Positions 16,755 through 26,716 of a stretch of 44,310 bases of DNA are shown one piece after another. A program made the position numbers and the translations under genes. Under the pieces are notes generated by a model. It was given only the letters and a program-made list of their open reading frames with translations. It did not search any database and was not told where the DNA came from. The DNA lies in contig JARQZL010000025.1 in assembly GCA_029984855.1 (NCBI GenBank), forward strand, positions 1-44,310, read 5' to 3'. Every line of letters begins with the position of its first letter. Positions within the stretch are counted from its first letter, which is position 1. The stretch comes from Archaeoglobales archaeon (GTDB lineage Archaea; Halobacteriota; Archaeoglobi; Archaeoglobales; Archaeoglobaceae).

Positions 16755-17143
16755 CCCTCCACCTCCGGAATCCTGTTGCCGCATGGACATACCTTCCTTG
16801 GACCGTACTTTTTCTCCAAGAGCCTCACAAGCTCCTCACCTGCATGGTTCTCTATTTTTGCAGCCTCTTTACATGCACTGCTTGCCTCCATACCCAGCTC
16901 TACCATTAACCACTCCAGAAGTCTGTGCTTTTTTACAGCCTTCTTCGCCTCATTTATCCCTTTCTCGTTAAACAGGAGTCCTTTCCCCGGTATATACGTC
17001 CCAAGACCATCCTCTGCAAGCTTTATGAGTTTGCTCTGTGCTGAAGATTTTGGAATCCCAAGACATAGAGAGACGTACGAAGGGCCGACTACTGCAATCC
17101 CCTCTTCCACTGCAGAATATATAGTTCTCAGCAGTACATCCAT
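16751..17143 (-). CDS. DtxR/MDR1-family metal-dependent repressor
   Basis: 130 residues. The N-terminal half is a winged helix (YVSLCLGIPKSSAQSKLIKLAEDGL; recognition helix ~30-44). The second half has the DtxR dimer and metal region: HRLLEWLMVELGM, then Cys and Glu (SACKEAAKIENHAGEELV). It ends with CPCGNRIPE. It lacks an SH3 tail, like MntR. Archaeoglobus MDR1 is a known member that represses its own ABC operon. It is first in the operon, and the perfect palindrome at 17150 lies at its promoter. Confidence 0.9.
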   Translation of the reverse strand: MDVLLRTIYSAVEEGIAVVGPSYVSLCLGIPKSSAQSKLIKLAEDGLGTYIPGKGLLFNEKGINEAKKAVKKHRLLEWLMVELGMEASSACKEAAKIENHAGEELVRLLEKKYGPRKVCPCGNRIPEVEG

Positions 17144-17149
17144 CGAACG

Positions 17150-17168
17150 ATGTTCAATCTCTGAACAT
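17150..17168 (-). promoter_or_regulatory. Palindromic operator of the metal ABC operon
   Basis: ATGTTCA, five bases, TGAACAT: a perfect 7-bp inverted repeat, 7-25 bases before the repressor start codon. A TATA-like TTTATG (minus strand, about 17168-17174) abuts it, so a bound repressor would block polymerase recruitment. The opposite-strand Cys-rich gene starts 50-70 bases away and might share it. Confidence 0.7.
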
Positions 17169-17219
17169 AAATGCCTTCTGGTCTGAAGCTTTATTTACAA
17201 CAACATGGCCCGGAGTTCA

Positions 17220-17705
17220 ATGGAGCAGAAAGTACAGAATATAAAAAGAAGGTTCAGTGTGATGAGGGATTTATTTCTGCAAAATGAGGAGATAAGAGAG
17301 CTTCTTGACAGGCTTGGGTCTGCAATCAAAGCCAGCCATAGATGCATGGTTGAGCTTGGTATTGTGGATATATGCAGGGAGTGTGCAGCGGAGGGAAATT
17401 GCTGTTGCAGGAAATGGGTCGAAAACGAGTATGGGGAGGAAATTCTCCTTATAAACCTGCTTCTGGGCGTAGAACTACCTTCCAGAAGGGCAATTCCAGA
17501 TGCGTGCTTCTTCCTCACTCCGACAGGCTGCATGCTAAAAGCAAGAGAGGTTATATGTGTTGACTTTCTGTGTGACAGGATTAAGAAAATCGGACATAAA
17601 AATATAGTAAAACTCCAGAATATCGAGGGAGAGGAGCTGGAGATGCTCTTTCTACTGGAGGAAAAAATCGGAGCGATTATGCGGTTGGCTGAAACACGGA
17701 AATGA
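17220..17705 (+). CDS. Cysteine-rich protein, possibly YkgJ-like metal or Fe-S binding
   Basis: About 161 residues. Nine or more cysteines: CRECAAEGNCCCRKW (residues ~50-65), then DACFFLTPTGCM and VICVDFLC. The C-x-x-C plus TxxGC plus CxxxxC layout resembles the YkgJ zinc/iron-chelating family, but the match is not certain. TTTATTTA near 17191 puts the transcription start close to ATG 17220 (leaderless), so I prefer it to ATG 17205. It is divergent from the MDR1-type repressor, with a shared 60-76 base promoter region, which hints at metal control. Confidence 0.7.
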   Translation: MEQKVQNIKRRFSVMRDLFLQNEEIRELLDRLGSAIKASHRCMVELGIVDICRECAAEGNCCCRKWVENEYGEEILLINLLLGVELPSRRAIPDACFFLTPTGCMLKAREVICVDFLCDRIKKIGHKNIVKLQNIEGEELEMLFLLEEKIGAIMRLAETRK

Positions 17706-17707
17706 AA

Positions 17708-19039
17708 CTAACGTTTGCTCTGGACACAATAGAAGCATGTAGCAGAAATAATCAGCAAAAACGTAAGCCACAGCCCGGGATGCTTTGCTGGCATCAACAC
17801 TGCTGTATACGCAACCATACCCACAGAAAAGAGCAGGCCAAAAGCGGCAACAACAGGAAATCTTCCAATATTTAGCGGTACTCTGAATCCATGACCTGCA
17901 TAATCTCCTCTGTATCTCAGCATTATAAGAGAGGCGTTCACGAACGCATAAACTATGAAAATCCAGAGGTTTGTGACCTCAGCTACGGTTTCAATATCTC
18001 CAAGCAATGTAAAGGAGGACGCTATGATTGCCGTAACGGCTATTGCATAGTGAGGTGTTCTGGTTCCGGGATTGATCTCCCTGAGCAGAGAGGGCATACT
18101 GCCTTCAACTGCAACGCCATAAATCATTCTGGATGCAGAAATCAGCGTGAGCAGTATTGTGTTCCCTGTTGAGAAAAGAGCAATGATTGAAAGAATTGCC
18201 CTGTAAGAGGGATTGACCCTGCACGCTACTGCAGCTATGGGTTCAGGATTTGTCCTCAATTCCTGCCACGGAACTGCTGCTACAGACGCCAGAGCTACCA
18301 GAACATAGATCGCTGTTGTTATGGCTATTGAAATTATTATGGCAAAGGGTATCGTTCTCTCCGGATTCTTCACTTCTTCACTCATCTTGGCCAGACTTCC
18401 AAAGCCTGTGTAAGCAAAGAAGGCAAGTATCGCACCGTGCAGCACCCCTTTCAGCCCGGTAGACATCTCCATGTAATTGGGTATGCTTATACTGCCTTTT
18501 ACCATAAGTATTCCAACCCCTATCACTATGAAGACAAGCCCTCCAACTTCAAGCATCGTTGCCGGGATGTTTATTCTGGAAGAAAGCTCTACACCTCTGA
18601 AGTTTACATAACTCATCAGGGCTATTGCAAACAGCGCAAGTATTACTGGCATATTTGCGATATGCCATTTTTTGCCGAATAAAAGGGCAGAGAAGTAGTT
18701 TCCAAATCCTATCGCCACTGTTGAGGCTGAAATTATCAGCATCCCCAAAACAAACCAGGTAATAAGAAAACTGAAATATCTGCTTCCTGTGGCCGATTTT
18801 ACATATTCGTACTCTGCAGCGTCCTTTGGAAAAATGCTCGAGAGTTCTGCGTAGCTCAGGCCGGTGAAGACCGCAAGAAATGATGAAAGTATAAAAGATA
18901 ACCATACGGCATTTCCTGCCAGGCCCGCTATGCTGCCAATTAGAGCGTAGATTCCCGCTCCGACAATTATACCGACTCCATACGCTGAAGTTTCGAAAAG
19001 ACCGAGAGCTCTTTTAAGGCCACGTTCATCGTTTTCCAT
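17708..19039 (-). CDS. APC-family amino acid permease
   Basis: 443 residues, about 12 membrane helices. The first helix has the APC hallmark GVGIIVGAGIYALIG; SFILSSFLAVFTGLSYAELSSIFP, FFAYTGFGSLAKMSEEVKNPERTIP and RNPGTRTPHYA-like (INPGTRTPHYA) are also characteristic. It likely imports an amino acid or amine by cation coupling; the substrate is not evident. Tail-to-tail with the Cys-rich gene (two bases apart). TATA-like GGTTTAATTC lies ~25-30 bases upstream on the minus strand. Confidence 0.9.
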   Translation of the reverse strand: MENDERGLKRALGLFETSAYGVGIIVGAGIYALIGSIAGLAGNAVWLSFILSSFLAVFTGLSYAELSSIFPKDAAEYEYVKSATGSRYFSFLITWFVLGMLIISASTVAIGFGNYFSALLFGKKWHIANMPVILALFAIALMSYVNFRGVELSSRINIPATMLEVGGLVFIVIGVGILMVKGSISIPNYMEMSTGLKGVLHGAILAFFAYTGFGSLAKMSEEVKNPERTIPFAIIISIAITTAIYVLVALASVAAVPWQELRTNPEPIAAVACRVNPSYRAILSIIALFSTGNTILLTLISASRMIYGVAVEGSMPSLLREINPGTRTPHYAIAVTAIIASSFTLLGDIETVAEVTNLWIFIVYAFVNASLIMLRYRGDYAGHGFRVPLNIGRFPVVAAFGLLFSVGMVAYTAVLMPAKHPGLWLTFLLIISATCFYCVQSKR

Positions 19040-19084
19040 TAAGCTACCATGAAATGAAGAACGAATTAAACCTTTTGAAAGTGT

Positions 19085-19106
19085 TTCCGGAAAAACGGCT
19101 CCGGAA
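19085..19106 (-). promoter_or_regulatory. Inverted repeat upstream of the permease promoter
   Basis: TTCCGGA, eight bases, TCCGGAA, perfect 7-bp arms, 46-67 bases before the permease start and just upstream of its TATA-like element. It could be an activator or repressor site, or a hairpin after the UPF0058 gene that ends at 19134. No T-run follows, which argues against a terminator. Confidence 0.35.
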
Positions 19107-19133
19107 TCCTATCAATCAGAAAAAGAGTCGATA

Positions 19134-19406
19134 TCAGAAATTGAATTTAAGTTTTTGATGGAGGATTCTATCGTTCATTTTCAGAATATCACGCAGCTCT
19201 ACCGGTATGCGGTTTCTCCAAAAACCCTTCAAAATCTCCATACAGAGCAGTTCAATGGCCTTTCTGTGAAGGGCCTTGCTCCTGTGGATGTGCGTGGGAA
19301 GAACGTGTAGTTCATCGTACGCCTGGAAGTTGAAGCCAGCAGCTTCCAGCAACTGTTTGGCATAAAACAGAGTCATGTGAATGGCTATCAGATCGTCTTT
19401 GTGCAT
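19134..19406 (-). CDS. UPF0058 family protein
   Basis: 90 residues: MHKDDLIAIHMTLFYAKQLLE, then VLPTHIHRSKALHRKAIELL. The MHKDxLI start and PTHIHxSK-x3-H core define archaeal UPF0058 (PF01893), a small helical family of unknown function. A T-rich TATA-like element lies about 25 bases upstream, so the message is probably leaderless. Confidence 0.9.
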   Translation of the reverse strand: MHKDDLIAIHMTLFYAKQLLEAAGFNFQAYDELHVLPTHIHRSKALHRKAIELLCMEILKGFWRNRIPVELRDILKMNDRILHQKLKFNF

Positions 19407-19468
19407 AGTGTAAGTATTCGCTCAGAATAAAAAACTTATCCTTTGCTCAGCTATATAGAGCTATAAAA

Positions 19469-19490
19469 CGCTGGGGGTGGGATTTGAACC
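19469..19490 (-). other. Partial copy of the tRNA-Ser 3' end
   Basis: Matches 21 of 22 bases of the tRNA-Ser 3' end (19571-19592), at a 102-base offset downstream of the tRNA. It contains the T-loop and acceptor 3' strand but no 5' half that could pair with it, so it is not a functional tRNA. A short stem (TGCAG/CTGCA) and a perfect hairpin (GAGGTATC, TTC, GATACCTC at 19520-19538) lie between the two copies. Confidence 0.75.
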
Positions 19491-19519
19491 GCACCTGCAG
19501 TCAGCTGCACCAACAGAAT

Positions 19520-19538
19520 GAGGTATCTTCGATACCTC
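19520..19538. repeat. Perfect 8-bp hairpin between tRNA-Ser and its partial copy
   Basis: GAGGTATC, loop TTC, GATACCTC. It lies 33 bases past the tRNA-Ser 3' end. Could be a termination or processing hairpin or a recombination remnant. Confidence 0.6.
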
Positions 19539-19570
19539 CTTAAAGCCCATTGTGGATTTTTGATGAAGGA

Positions 19571-19651
19571 CGCCGGGGGTGGGATTTGAACCCACGCGGG
19601 CAGAGCCCATCGGTTTAGCAGACCGACGCCTTACCACTCGGCAACCCCGGC
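19571..19651 (-). tRNA. tRNA-Ser (GCT anticodon)
   Basis: Minus strand: acceptor GCCGGGG pairs with CCCCGGC, discriminator G. The anticodon loop CTGCTAA gives GCT, reading AGC/AGT. The long variable arm (GGGC/TCT/GCCC) is typical of tRNA-Ser, and the T-arm is GTGGG/TTCAAAT/CCCAC. No CCA encoded; no intron. Confidence 0.95.
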
Positions 19652-19720
19652 TCTTAGCTTTTAGTGGCCACATGTCCTTTTAAAGATTTTGCCGATATAC
19701 TTTCATCAGCATGCAGGAGC

Positions 19721-20821
19721 TTAGACGCTCAGGCCCTTTTCAACCATACCTATCGCTTTATCAATTTCCTTTTTGAGAAACTCCGGAAGACCCTTAATTT
19801 CTATCTCCATAAATCCCCTTATTATGGCCGAGGTTGCTTCATCCCTGCTAAGCCCTCTGGACATGAGATAAAATATCTCATCCTCGGCTATCTTCCCTAT
19901 TGCCGCCTCGTGACTTAAATCAACGTTAGGATACCTTGCCTCAAGTTCCGGAATTGCATGGATGTATCCTTCTTCTGATAGCATGAGACCACGGCACTCC
20001 AGGTGGCCTCTCACATCTGAGGCGTTACCAACGATGTGTCCTCTTGCTATAACCCCTCCACCTCTACTTATCGTCCTCGAAAGGATATCTGCAGTACTGT
20101 TTTCGCCTTCAAGCACCGCCCTGCTACCCAGATCAACGATTGAATTTTCCGTGGCAACCACTATGCTGCTGAAGATTGCCGTAGCATCTTTTTTCAGGTA
20201 TGCCGCAGGATACATCTGGACGACCTTCACAGGGCTGTGAAGAATGTAGTTGCTTATAAATACGCCCCCTTCTTCCACTATCGCAGCACTCCTCGGTCTC
20301 ACGTCTATTCCCGTATCCCAGCTATGGATCATAGTAAAGGTAAGCTTTGCATTTTTCTTCACGTAAAATTCAGAAACACCAATATGCATTCCCGAGTGAA
20401 CTCCGGGATGAGAAGTACAACCTGAGAGAATGTTTATTTCAGAGCCTTCCTCAGCAATTATAATGTTGTGCACTTTTTGCTTTTTGACTTCTCGCATGTA
20501 CAGGCATGCTTCAACAGGAACTTCAACCCTGACATTGGGCAAGGCCCTTATGAAGTAGCCATTAAACTCCTCCTCAACATCCCTCGTATACTCATCTTCC
20601 GGCTTAACTGCTCTCCAGAGATAGTCTTCAAGCCAGTCATGCTTCTCCATTGCCTGTTTTATTCCCATAAGCTCGACGCCTTCAAGCCACTTGAGAGAAA
20701 ACTTCACGTCCTGATCTACCTGCAGGAATGTTCCAGACCTCTCTTCAGGCTTTAGCTCTGCTCCAACGCTTTCGAGCTTTTTCCTCACTTCTGGTTCGAG
20801 TTCGGGAACCTTCTCAGACAT
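19721..20821 (-). CDS. sufB: SufB/SufD-family Fe-S scaffold protein
   Basis: 366 residues. The beta-helix core (EGSEINILSGCTSHPGVHSGMHIGVSEFYV split across residues ~135-165) and the C-terminal block SHEAAIGKIAEDEIFYLMSRGLSRDEATSAIIRGF are conserved in SufB/SufD. With SufC it should build iron-sulfur clusters. ATG 20821 lies 37 bases inside sufC, so the pair is coupled. There is only one SufB/D gene here and no SufE, SufS or SufU, as in the minimal two-gene archaeal form. Confidence 0.92.
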   Translation of the reverse strand: MSEKVPELEPEVRKKLESVGAELKPEERSGTFLQVDQDVKFSLKWLEGVELMGIKQAMEKHDWLEDYLWRAVKPEDEYTRDVEEEFNGYFIRALPNVRVEVPVEACLYMREVKKQKVHNIIIAEEGSEINILSGCTSHPGVHSGMHIGVSEFYVKKNAKLTFTMIHSWDTGIDVRPRSAAIVEEGGVFISNYILHSPVKVVQMYPAAYLKKDATAIFSSIVVATENSIVDLGSRAVLEGENSTADILSRTISRGGGVIARGHIVGNASDVRGHLECRGLMLSEEGYIHAIPELEARYPNVDLSHEAAIGKIAEDEIFYLMSRGLSRDEATSAIIRGFMEIEIKGLPEFLKKEIDKAIGMVEKGLSV

Positions 20822-21555
20822 TTTTCAACACACCCCTCATAGCCGTATTCCTCAATGTGCTCTAAGATATCATAGGGATTGCCTATGCATGCAATACGAC
20901 CTTTATAGAGTATAACGCCATAATCAGCATCCACGTACTTCAGGATATGGCCTGTGTGCGTGATGAGAAGACCTGATTTCTGTCTCTCTTCTGCTGACCT
21001 ATCTCTTTCAAGCAACTTTCTGATGGCATCTCCCACTATAGATATATTATCCAGATCAACACCACTGTCCGGTTCATCAAGCATTATGAAATCCGGATTG
21101 AGAAGCAGAAGCTGCAAGAGCTCTGACCTCTTGACTTCTCCGCCACTAAAACCTGAATTCACGTTTCTGTTGAGCATGTCAGCCATTTTCATCATTTCCG
21201 CATATTCCTGAATTTTCTCTTCACTCTGCCCACTTATCCGTGCACAGTGCCTGAGAATATCAATCAATTTCACACCACTTACCTTCGGGGGGTTCTGAAA
21301 GGCTATACCCATCCCCATTCTAACCCTTTCGTCTGTTGGCAGGGTTGTTATATCCATGCCCTTAAACATTATTCTGCCATCATAGATGTTATAGCTCGGA
21401 TGGCCAATGAGGGCTGAAAGCAGTGATGACTTTCCACTTCCATTGGGACCAAACAGAACGTAAGTCTGACCCTGCTGGATGTAAAGGTTGATATTCTGCA
21501 GAATCTTCCTCCCTCCAACTTTAACTCCTAAGTTAACAACCCTGAGAGCATCCAT
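20785..21555 (-). CDS. sufC: Fe-S assembly ATPase SufC
   Basis: 256 residues. Walker A GPNGSGKSS, SufC-like Q-loop AFQNPPKVSGV, signature FSGGEVKR, Walker B FIMLDEPDSGVD, H-loop ITH. The AFQNPP and SGGE-x-KR forms are typical of SufC rather than transport ABC ATPases. First gene of the sufCB operon; a T/A-rich region (21556-21700) upstream holds promoters for it and the divergent wtp operon. Confidence 0.94.
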   Translation of the reverse strand: MDALRVVNLGVKVGGRKILQNINLYIQQGQTYVLFGPNGSGKSSLLSALIGHPSYNIYDGRIMFKGMDITTLPTDERVRMGMGIAFQNPPKVSGVKLIDILRHCARISGQSEEKIQEYAEMMKMADMLNRNVNSGFSGGEVKRSELLQLLLLNPDFIMLDEPDSGVDLDNISIVGDAIRKLLERDRSAEERQKSGLLITHTGHILKYVDADYGVILYKGRIACIGNPYDILEHIEEYGYEGCVEKCLRRFPNSNQK

Positions 21556-21718
21556 GGCCCACGGTCTTTGCCTCTAATTAAAAAGTTTTGGATTTGAAGA
21601 CTGAACGTTTGATCTTTTATTATTTATACTTTTATTATTAATAGATCCAATATGCCTATCTATAGAATACCTTCAGAGGTTCCTGCCAACCAATTCGCAG
21701 AGGAAAAACTATTTATAG

Positions 21719-23560
<1,842 letters not shown>

Positions 23561-23583
<23 letters not shown>

Positions 23584-24271
23584 GAAGAACCTCGAAAACT
23601 TCAGGCTCGAAGTAAACTTCAGCATGGGTAGGGGATACTGTGTCATTCTCGGTCCGACAGGAGCTGGAAAAAGCCTGCTTCTTGAAATAATTGCAGGAAT
23701 AGTAAAACCTGATAAAGGAAGGGTGTCCATGGATGGCAAAGATATAACAGATCTGCCACCGGAGAAGAGGGGAATTGGTTTCGTTCCTCAAGACTGCGCC
23801 TTATTTCCCCACATGAATGTCCGAAAAAACATAGCATACGGGCTCAGGCATGAAAAAGGACATGAAAAAGATAAAAAAGTGAAAGAGATTGCCGAAAAGC
23901 TCGGTATATTGCATTTGCTGGATAGAAAACCAGCAACACTGAGCGGAGGGGAAATGCAGCGAGTTGCTCTTGCAAGGGCACTCGTAATAAAACCCAAGCT
24001 CATTCTGCTTGATGAGCCCCTTTCTGCAGTTGATCTGGGAACGAAGAAGAAGCTGATAAACGAATTAAAGTACGTCCGCTCTGAGTTTGGAATCCCCATT
24101 GCCCACGTCACTCATGATATCCTCGAGGCAGCAATGCTGGCTGAGGAGATGGCAGTTGTTATGAATGGCAGGATCGTGAAATCGGGCAGGGCAGAGGACG
24201 TACTATGCTATGAATTTTGCGATGGAAGTTTATTTAAGAAGTTTTCAGAGATTATGGAGCAATGGAAATAA
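23561..24271 (+). CDS. wtpC: Tungstate/molybdate ABC transporter ATPase
   Basis: 236 residues. Walker [10 protein letters not shown]-loop [14 protein letters not shown], signature LSGGEMQR, Walker [14 protein letters not shown]-loop VTHD. It is short and lacks the C-terminal Mop-type regulatory domain found in many ModC proteins, so oxyanion sensing is probably left to the separate regulator. Start ATG 23561 follows GGGGTAAG and fits the family N-terminus. Confidence 0.93.
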
Positions 24272-24681
24272 AGTGGAGGATCTGGTTTGAGAAGGATGGA
24301 AAGCATGTTCTGGGAAAGGGCGGGGCTGAAATTCTGAGAGGAATAAAAAAGTACGGTTCTCTTTCAAAGACCTCAAAAGCTTTGGGTATGTCCTACCGCT
24401 TTACATGGAAGTACATAACAAGGATGGAGAAAGCACTGGGAAGCAGAATTGTGGAAAGGGAAAGAGGAGGGAAAGAAGGGGGAGGGGCGAGGCTGACGGA
24501 GCTCGGCGAAAGATTGCTCAAGATGTATGAGGAGAGGGTAGAGGATTTTTTGAATTATACGGAAAGTATGGAGGCGATAGGGAGAATCGAGACAAGAGAC
24601 AACGAAAGATTCATCGTTATAAAACTGCCCACGGACATTGAAGAAGAGGAGGTCAGAGTAAGAATCTGGATACAGAAATGA
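24262..24681 (+). CDS. modE: ModE-like winged-helix transcription regulator
   Basis: 139 residues. Residues ~20-80 carry the ModE/LysR-like helix-turn-helix: ILRGIKKYGSLSKTSKALGMSYRFTWKYITRMEKALGS, then RGGKEGGGARLTELGERLL, the Gly-rich wing typical of ModE. The C-terminal ~50 residues (IGRIETRDNERFIVIKLP) are much shorter than the double molbindin domain of E. coli ModE. Its ATG overlaps wtpC by ten bases. Likely represses wtp at the 21720 palindrome. Confidence 0.88.
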   Translation: MEIKWRIWFEKDGKHVLGKGGAEILRGIKKYGSLSKTSKALGMSYRFTWKYITRMEKALGSRIVERERGGKEGGGARLTELGERLLKMYEERVEDFLNYTESMEAIGRIETRDNERFIVIKLPTDIEEEEVRVRIWIQK

Positions 24682-24710
24682 ACAGACAGGTTCAACCTTA
24701 CAGATGTTAC

Positions 24711-24720
24711 ACTTATATAT
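24711..24720 (+). promoter_or_regulatory. TATA box of the radical SAM gene
   Basis: ACTTATATAT, centred 25 bases before the GTG start at 24741, which predicts a leaderless transcript beginning with GTG. Confidence 0.55.
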
Positions 24721-24740
24721 CCCTCAGGCAGTTCTGATGC

Positions 24741-25634
24741 GTGAAGCACGTATACCTTGCCCCATCCAGGAGACTTGGAATATCTCTTGGAGTTAGCCCG
24801 ATTCCGTTTAAAACCTGCAGCTACTCCTGTGTTTACTGTCAGCTTGGCAGGACGACACGCAAGAGTGTAGAAAGAAAAAGTTACTTTTCAAGAGAGAAAA
24901 TACTGGCAGAAGTTGAGGATGCACTTAATAAGCTGTCCATAGCTCCCGACCATATAACATTCGTCGGGGAAGGAGAGCCAACCCTCTCAAAGGATCTGGG
25001 CTGGTTGATAGAGAAAACCAAGGATTCAGGCATCCCGGTTGCGGTAATAACCAACGGTTCTCTAATTTTCAGAGAGGATGTAGCTTCTGAACTCACGAAT
25101 GCTGATGTTGTTATCCCCTCCTTGGATGCTGCAAGTGAACGTGTTTTTAAAAGAATTAACCGCCCTCACCCCTCGCTCAGACTGTATGAAATTATAGAGG
25201 GTATAGAAAAATTCAGCAGAGAATTCAGTGGAAAGTTGTACATTGAGGTAATGCTCGTAAAAGACTACAATGACTCCAGCGATGAAATTATGAGAATAAG
25301 AGAAACAATAGAAAGAATAGATCCCGATGGTGTTTACCTCATGACTCCCATACGACCGCCATGTGAAGATGTCAGACCATCAGAGAGGATAGAGGAGGCT
25401 GGCATAGCATTCAAAGCTTTTAATGTTATAAAGCCTGAGCATGGTGAATTCCACCCTGAGCTGTATTCATCGGCCGAGGAGGCTTTAAGAAGTATCCTGC
25501 AGAGACATCCTCTCAGAGAAGAGCAGGCTATGAGAGTTCTCAGGCACTTCAATGCTGAAAAAAAGATTCTTGAGCATATTGCAGAAAAAATAGAGTTCGA
25601 TAGCAGAGTGTATTACAGATTAAAGCTTGATTAG
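24741..25634 (+). CDS. Radical SAM protein (COG0731-like)
   Basis: 297 residues. The cluster motif is CSYSCVYCQ (C-x3-C-x2-C), followed by VGEGEPTLSKDLG, VITNGSL and VMLVKDYNDS, matching the COG0731 group related to wybutosine enzyme TYW1. It lacks the size and N-terminus of full TYW1. The C-terminal ~70 residues may be a small helical domain. Start is GTG; TATA spacing suggests a leaderless message. The substrate is unknown. Confidence 0.85.
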   Translation: MKHVYLAPSRRLGISLGVSPIPFKTCSYSCVYCQLGRTTRKSVERKSYFSREKILAEVEDALNKLSIAPDHITFVGEGEPTLSKDLGWLIEKTKDSGIPVAVITNGSLIFREDVASELTNADVVIPSLDAASERVFKRINRPHPSLRLYEIIEGIEKFSREFSGKLYIEVMLVKDYNDSSDEIMRIRETIERIDPDGVYLMTPIRPPCEDVRPSERIEEAGIAFKAFNVIKPEHGEFHPELYSSAEEALRSILQRHPLREEQAMRVLRHFNAEKKILEHIAEKIEFDSRVYYRLKLD

Positions 25635-25734
25635 GCTCAGGATAATGAATAGCACTGTCTTTCTCTCGAGAATCGAAAGGGGAAAATGAGAACTCTTAAA
25701 TACGTTTTTTTATCCTGAACCAACGGGTGAGATT

Positions 25735-26271
25735 GTGGACTGGGTTTTCCTCGATGAAGAGCTCGTTTATGATGGCTCTCAGCTCAAATCCCTGTGGGCT
25801 TTTTCCCTGTTTGGAATAAAAGAGGATAGCATAGTTTCATTTGTCGGTCCATGTGACGTTAAAGCTGAACATATGGTTGACCTCCAGGACATAATTGGTG
25901 GAGATAAAATATATTCGCCTCTTATGCTCCACTTCATTGTTGAGCACTTTGATGAAGTGAGCATGCGACTAATTGCAACGAGACAGAGGCTCCTGACCAC
26001 CATTGCTGAGAGGATGCTTGGTGTTGAGCGGGAGGGAGATGATCTTTACTATATGGGCAGAAAGCTCAGTGTGAGTATTGCAACCGTTTCACCGGTCTCC
26101 GCAAAGATACACTTCGGAATTAATATTAAAAGTGAAGAGTACGCTTCCCTCAACGATATGGGGTTCAAGAATGTAGAAGGGCTTGCAATAAATATTTGCA
26201 GAAACTATACTTATGAAATAGAAGATATAGAAGAGGATATTAGAAAAACGAGACCTGTATGCAGCTTTTAA
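25735..26271 (+). CDS. DUF366 family protein
   Basis: 178 residues starting [17 protein letters not shown]. This, [19 protein letters not shown], and FIVEHFD plus ATRQRLL are the conserved pattern of archaeal DUF366, whose function is unknown. Start GTG 25735 has GGGTGAG upstream. The gap before it (25635-25734) contains CTCTCGAGAA within a weak palindrome. Convergent with alba (overlap of four bases). Confidence 0.85.
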   Translation: MDWVFLDEELVYDGSQLKSLWAFSLFGIKEDSIVSFVGPCDVKAEHMVDLQDIIGGDKIYSPLMLHFIVEHFDEVSMRLIATRQRLLTTIAERMLGVEREGDDLYYMGRKLSVSIATVSPVSAKIHFGINIKSEEYASLNDMGFKNVEGLAINICRNYTYEIEDIEEDIRKTRPVCSF

Positions 26272-26546
26272 CTTGCCTGCTTGGCGAGCGTAATCTCAAT
26301 AGTCGAGACATTTACGCTCCTTCCTTCAGAGTCCAGCTCCTCAGTATCTATCTTTATGTCCTTTGCATCCACGTTCGGCATGAAGCGGTTTCTGAGGATT
26401 TCTGCTACATCGACTGCCCTGCCTATCGCCTTACCCCTTGCTTTTATTACAATCTCTCCTGCTCCTTCATTAAACTGCGTCAAAGCTGCAAGCACATAGT
26501 TCATTACCGGCTTGTTCCCTACGAAAACCACATGCTCCTCTGCCAT
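26268..26546 (-). CDS. albA: DNA/RNA-binding protein Alba
   Basis: 92 residues: [54 protein letters not shown]. This is Alba, an abundant archaeal chromatin and RNA-binding protein; the Lys in NKPVMNY corresponds to the acetylated Lys of Sulfolobus Alba. ATG 26546 follows GAGGTGATCAGG. Divergent from the PLD-like gene. Confidence 0.96.
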   Translation of the reverse strand: MAEEHVVFVGNKPVMNYVLAALTQFNEGAGEIVIKARGKAIGRAVDVAEILRNRFMPNVDAKDIKIDTEELDSEGRSVNVSTIEITLAKQAS

Positions 26547-26716
26547 ACCTGATCACCTCACTTCCCGAAGATGCCATCGCTATTTAAGTTTTGTCAATAT
26601 GACTCCGGTAAAATTTCTATATGTTATTTCTCTACAAATATTTTTTAATCATTAAAATTTATTCTACATCTTCTCATCTGGAAAAAGGATATAAACAAAA
26701 AAAACAAAGAAGAGTC

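Noticed and set aside
19469-19560. A second complete tRNA next to tRNA-Ser
   Set aside because: The T-arm and acceptor 3' strand are present, but there is no matching 5' acceptor, D-arm or anticodon arm.
19461-19673. A 70-residue minus-strand frame across tRNA-Ser
   Set aside because: Made of tRNA sequence and its partial copy; no protein-like features.
25650-25690. TCTCGAGA palindrome before the DUF366 gene as an operator
   Set aside because: Only eight bases and no regulator nearby; too short to support.
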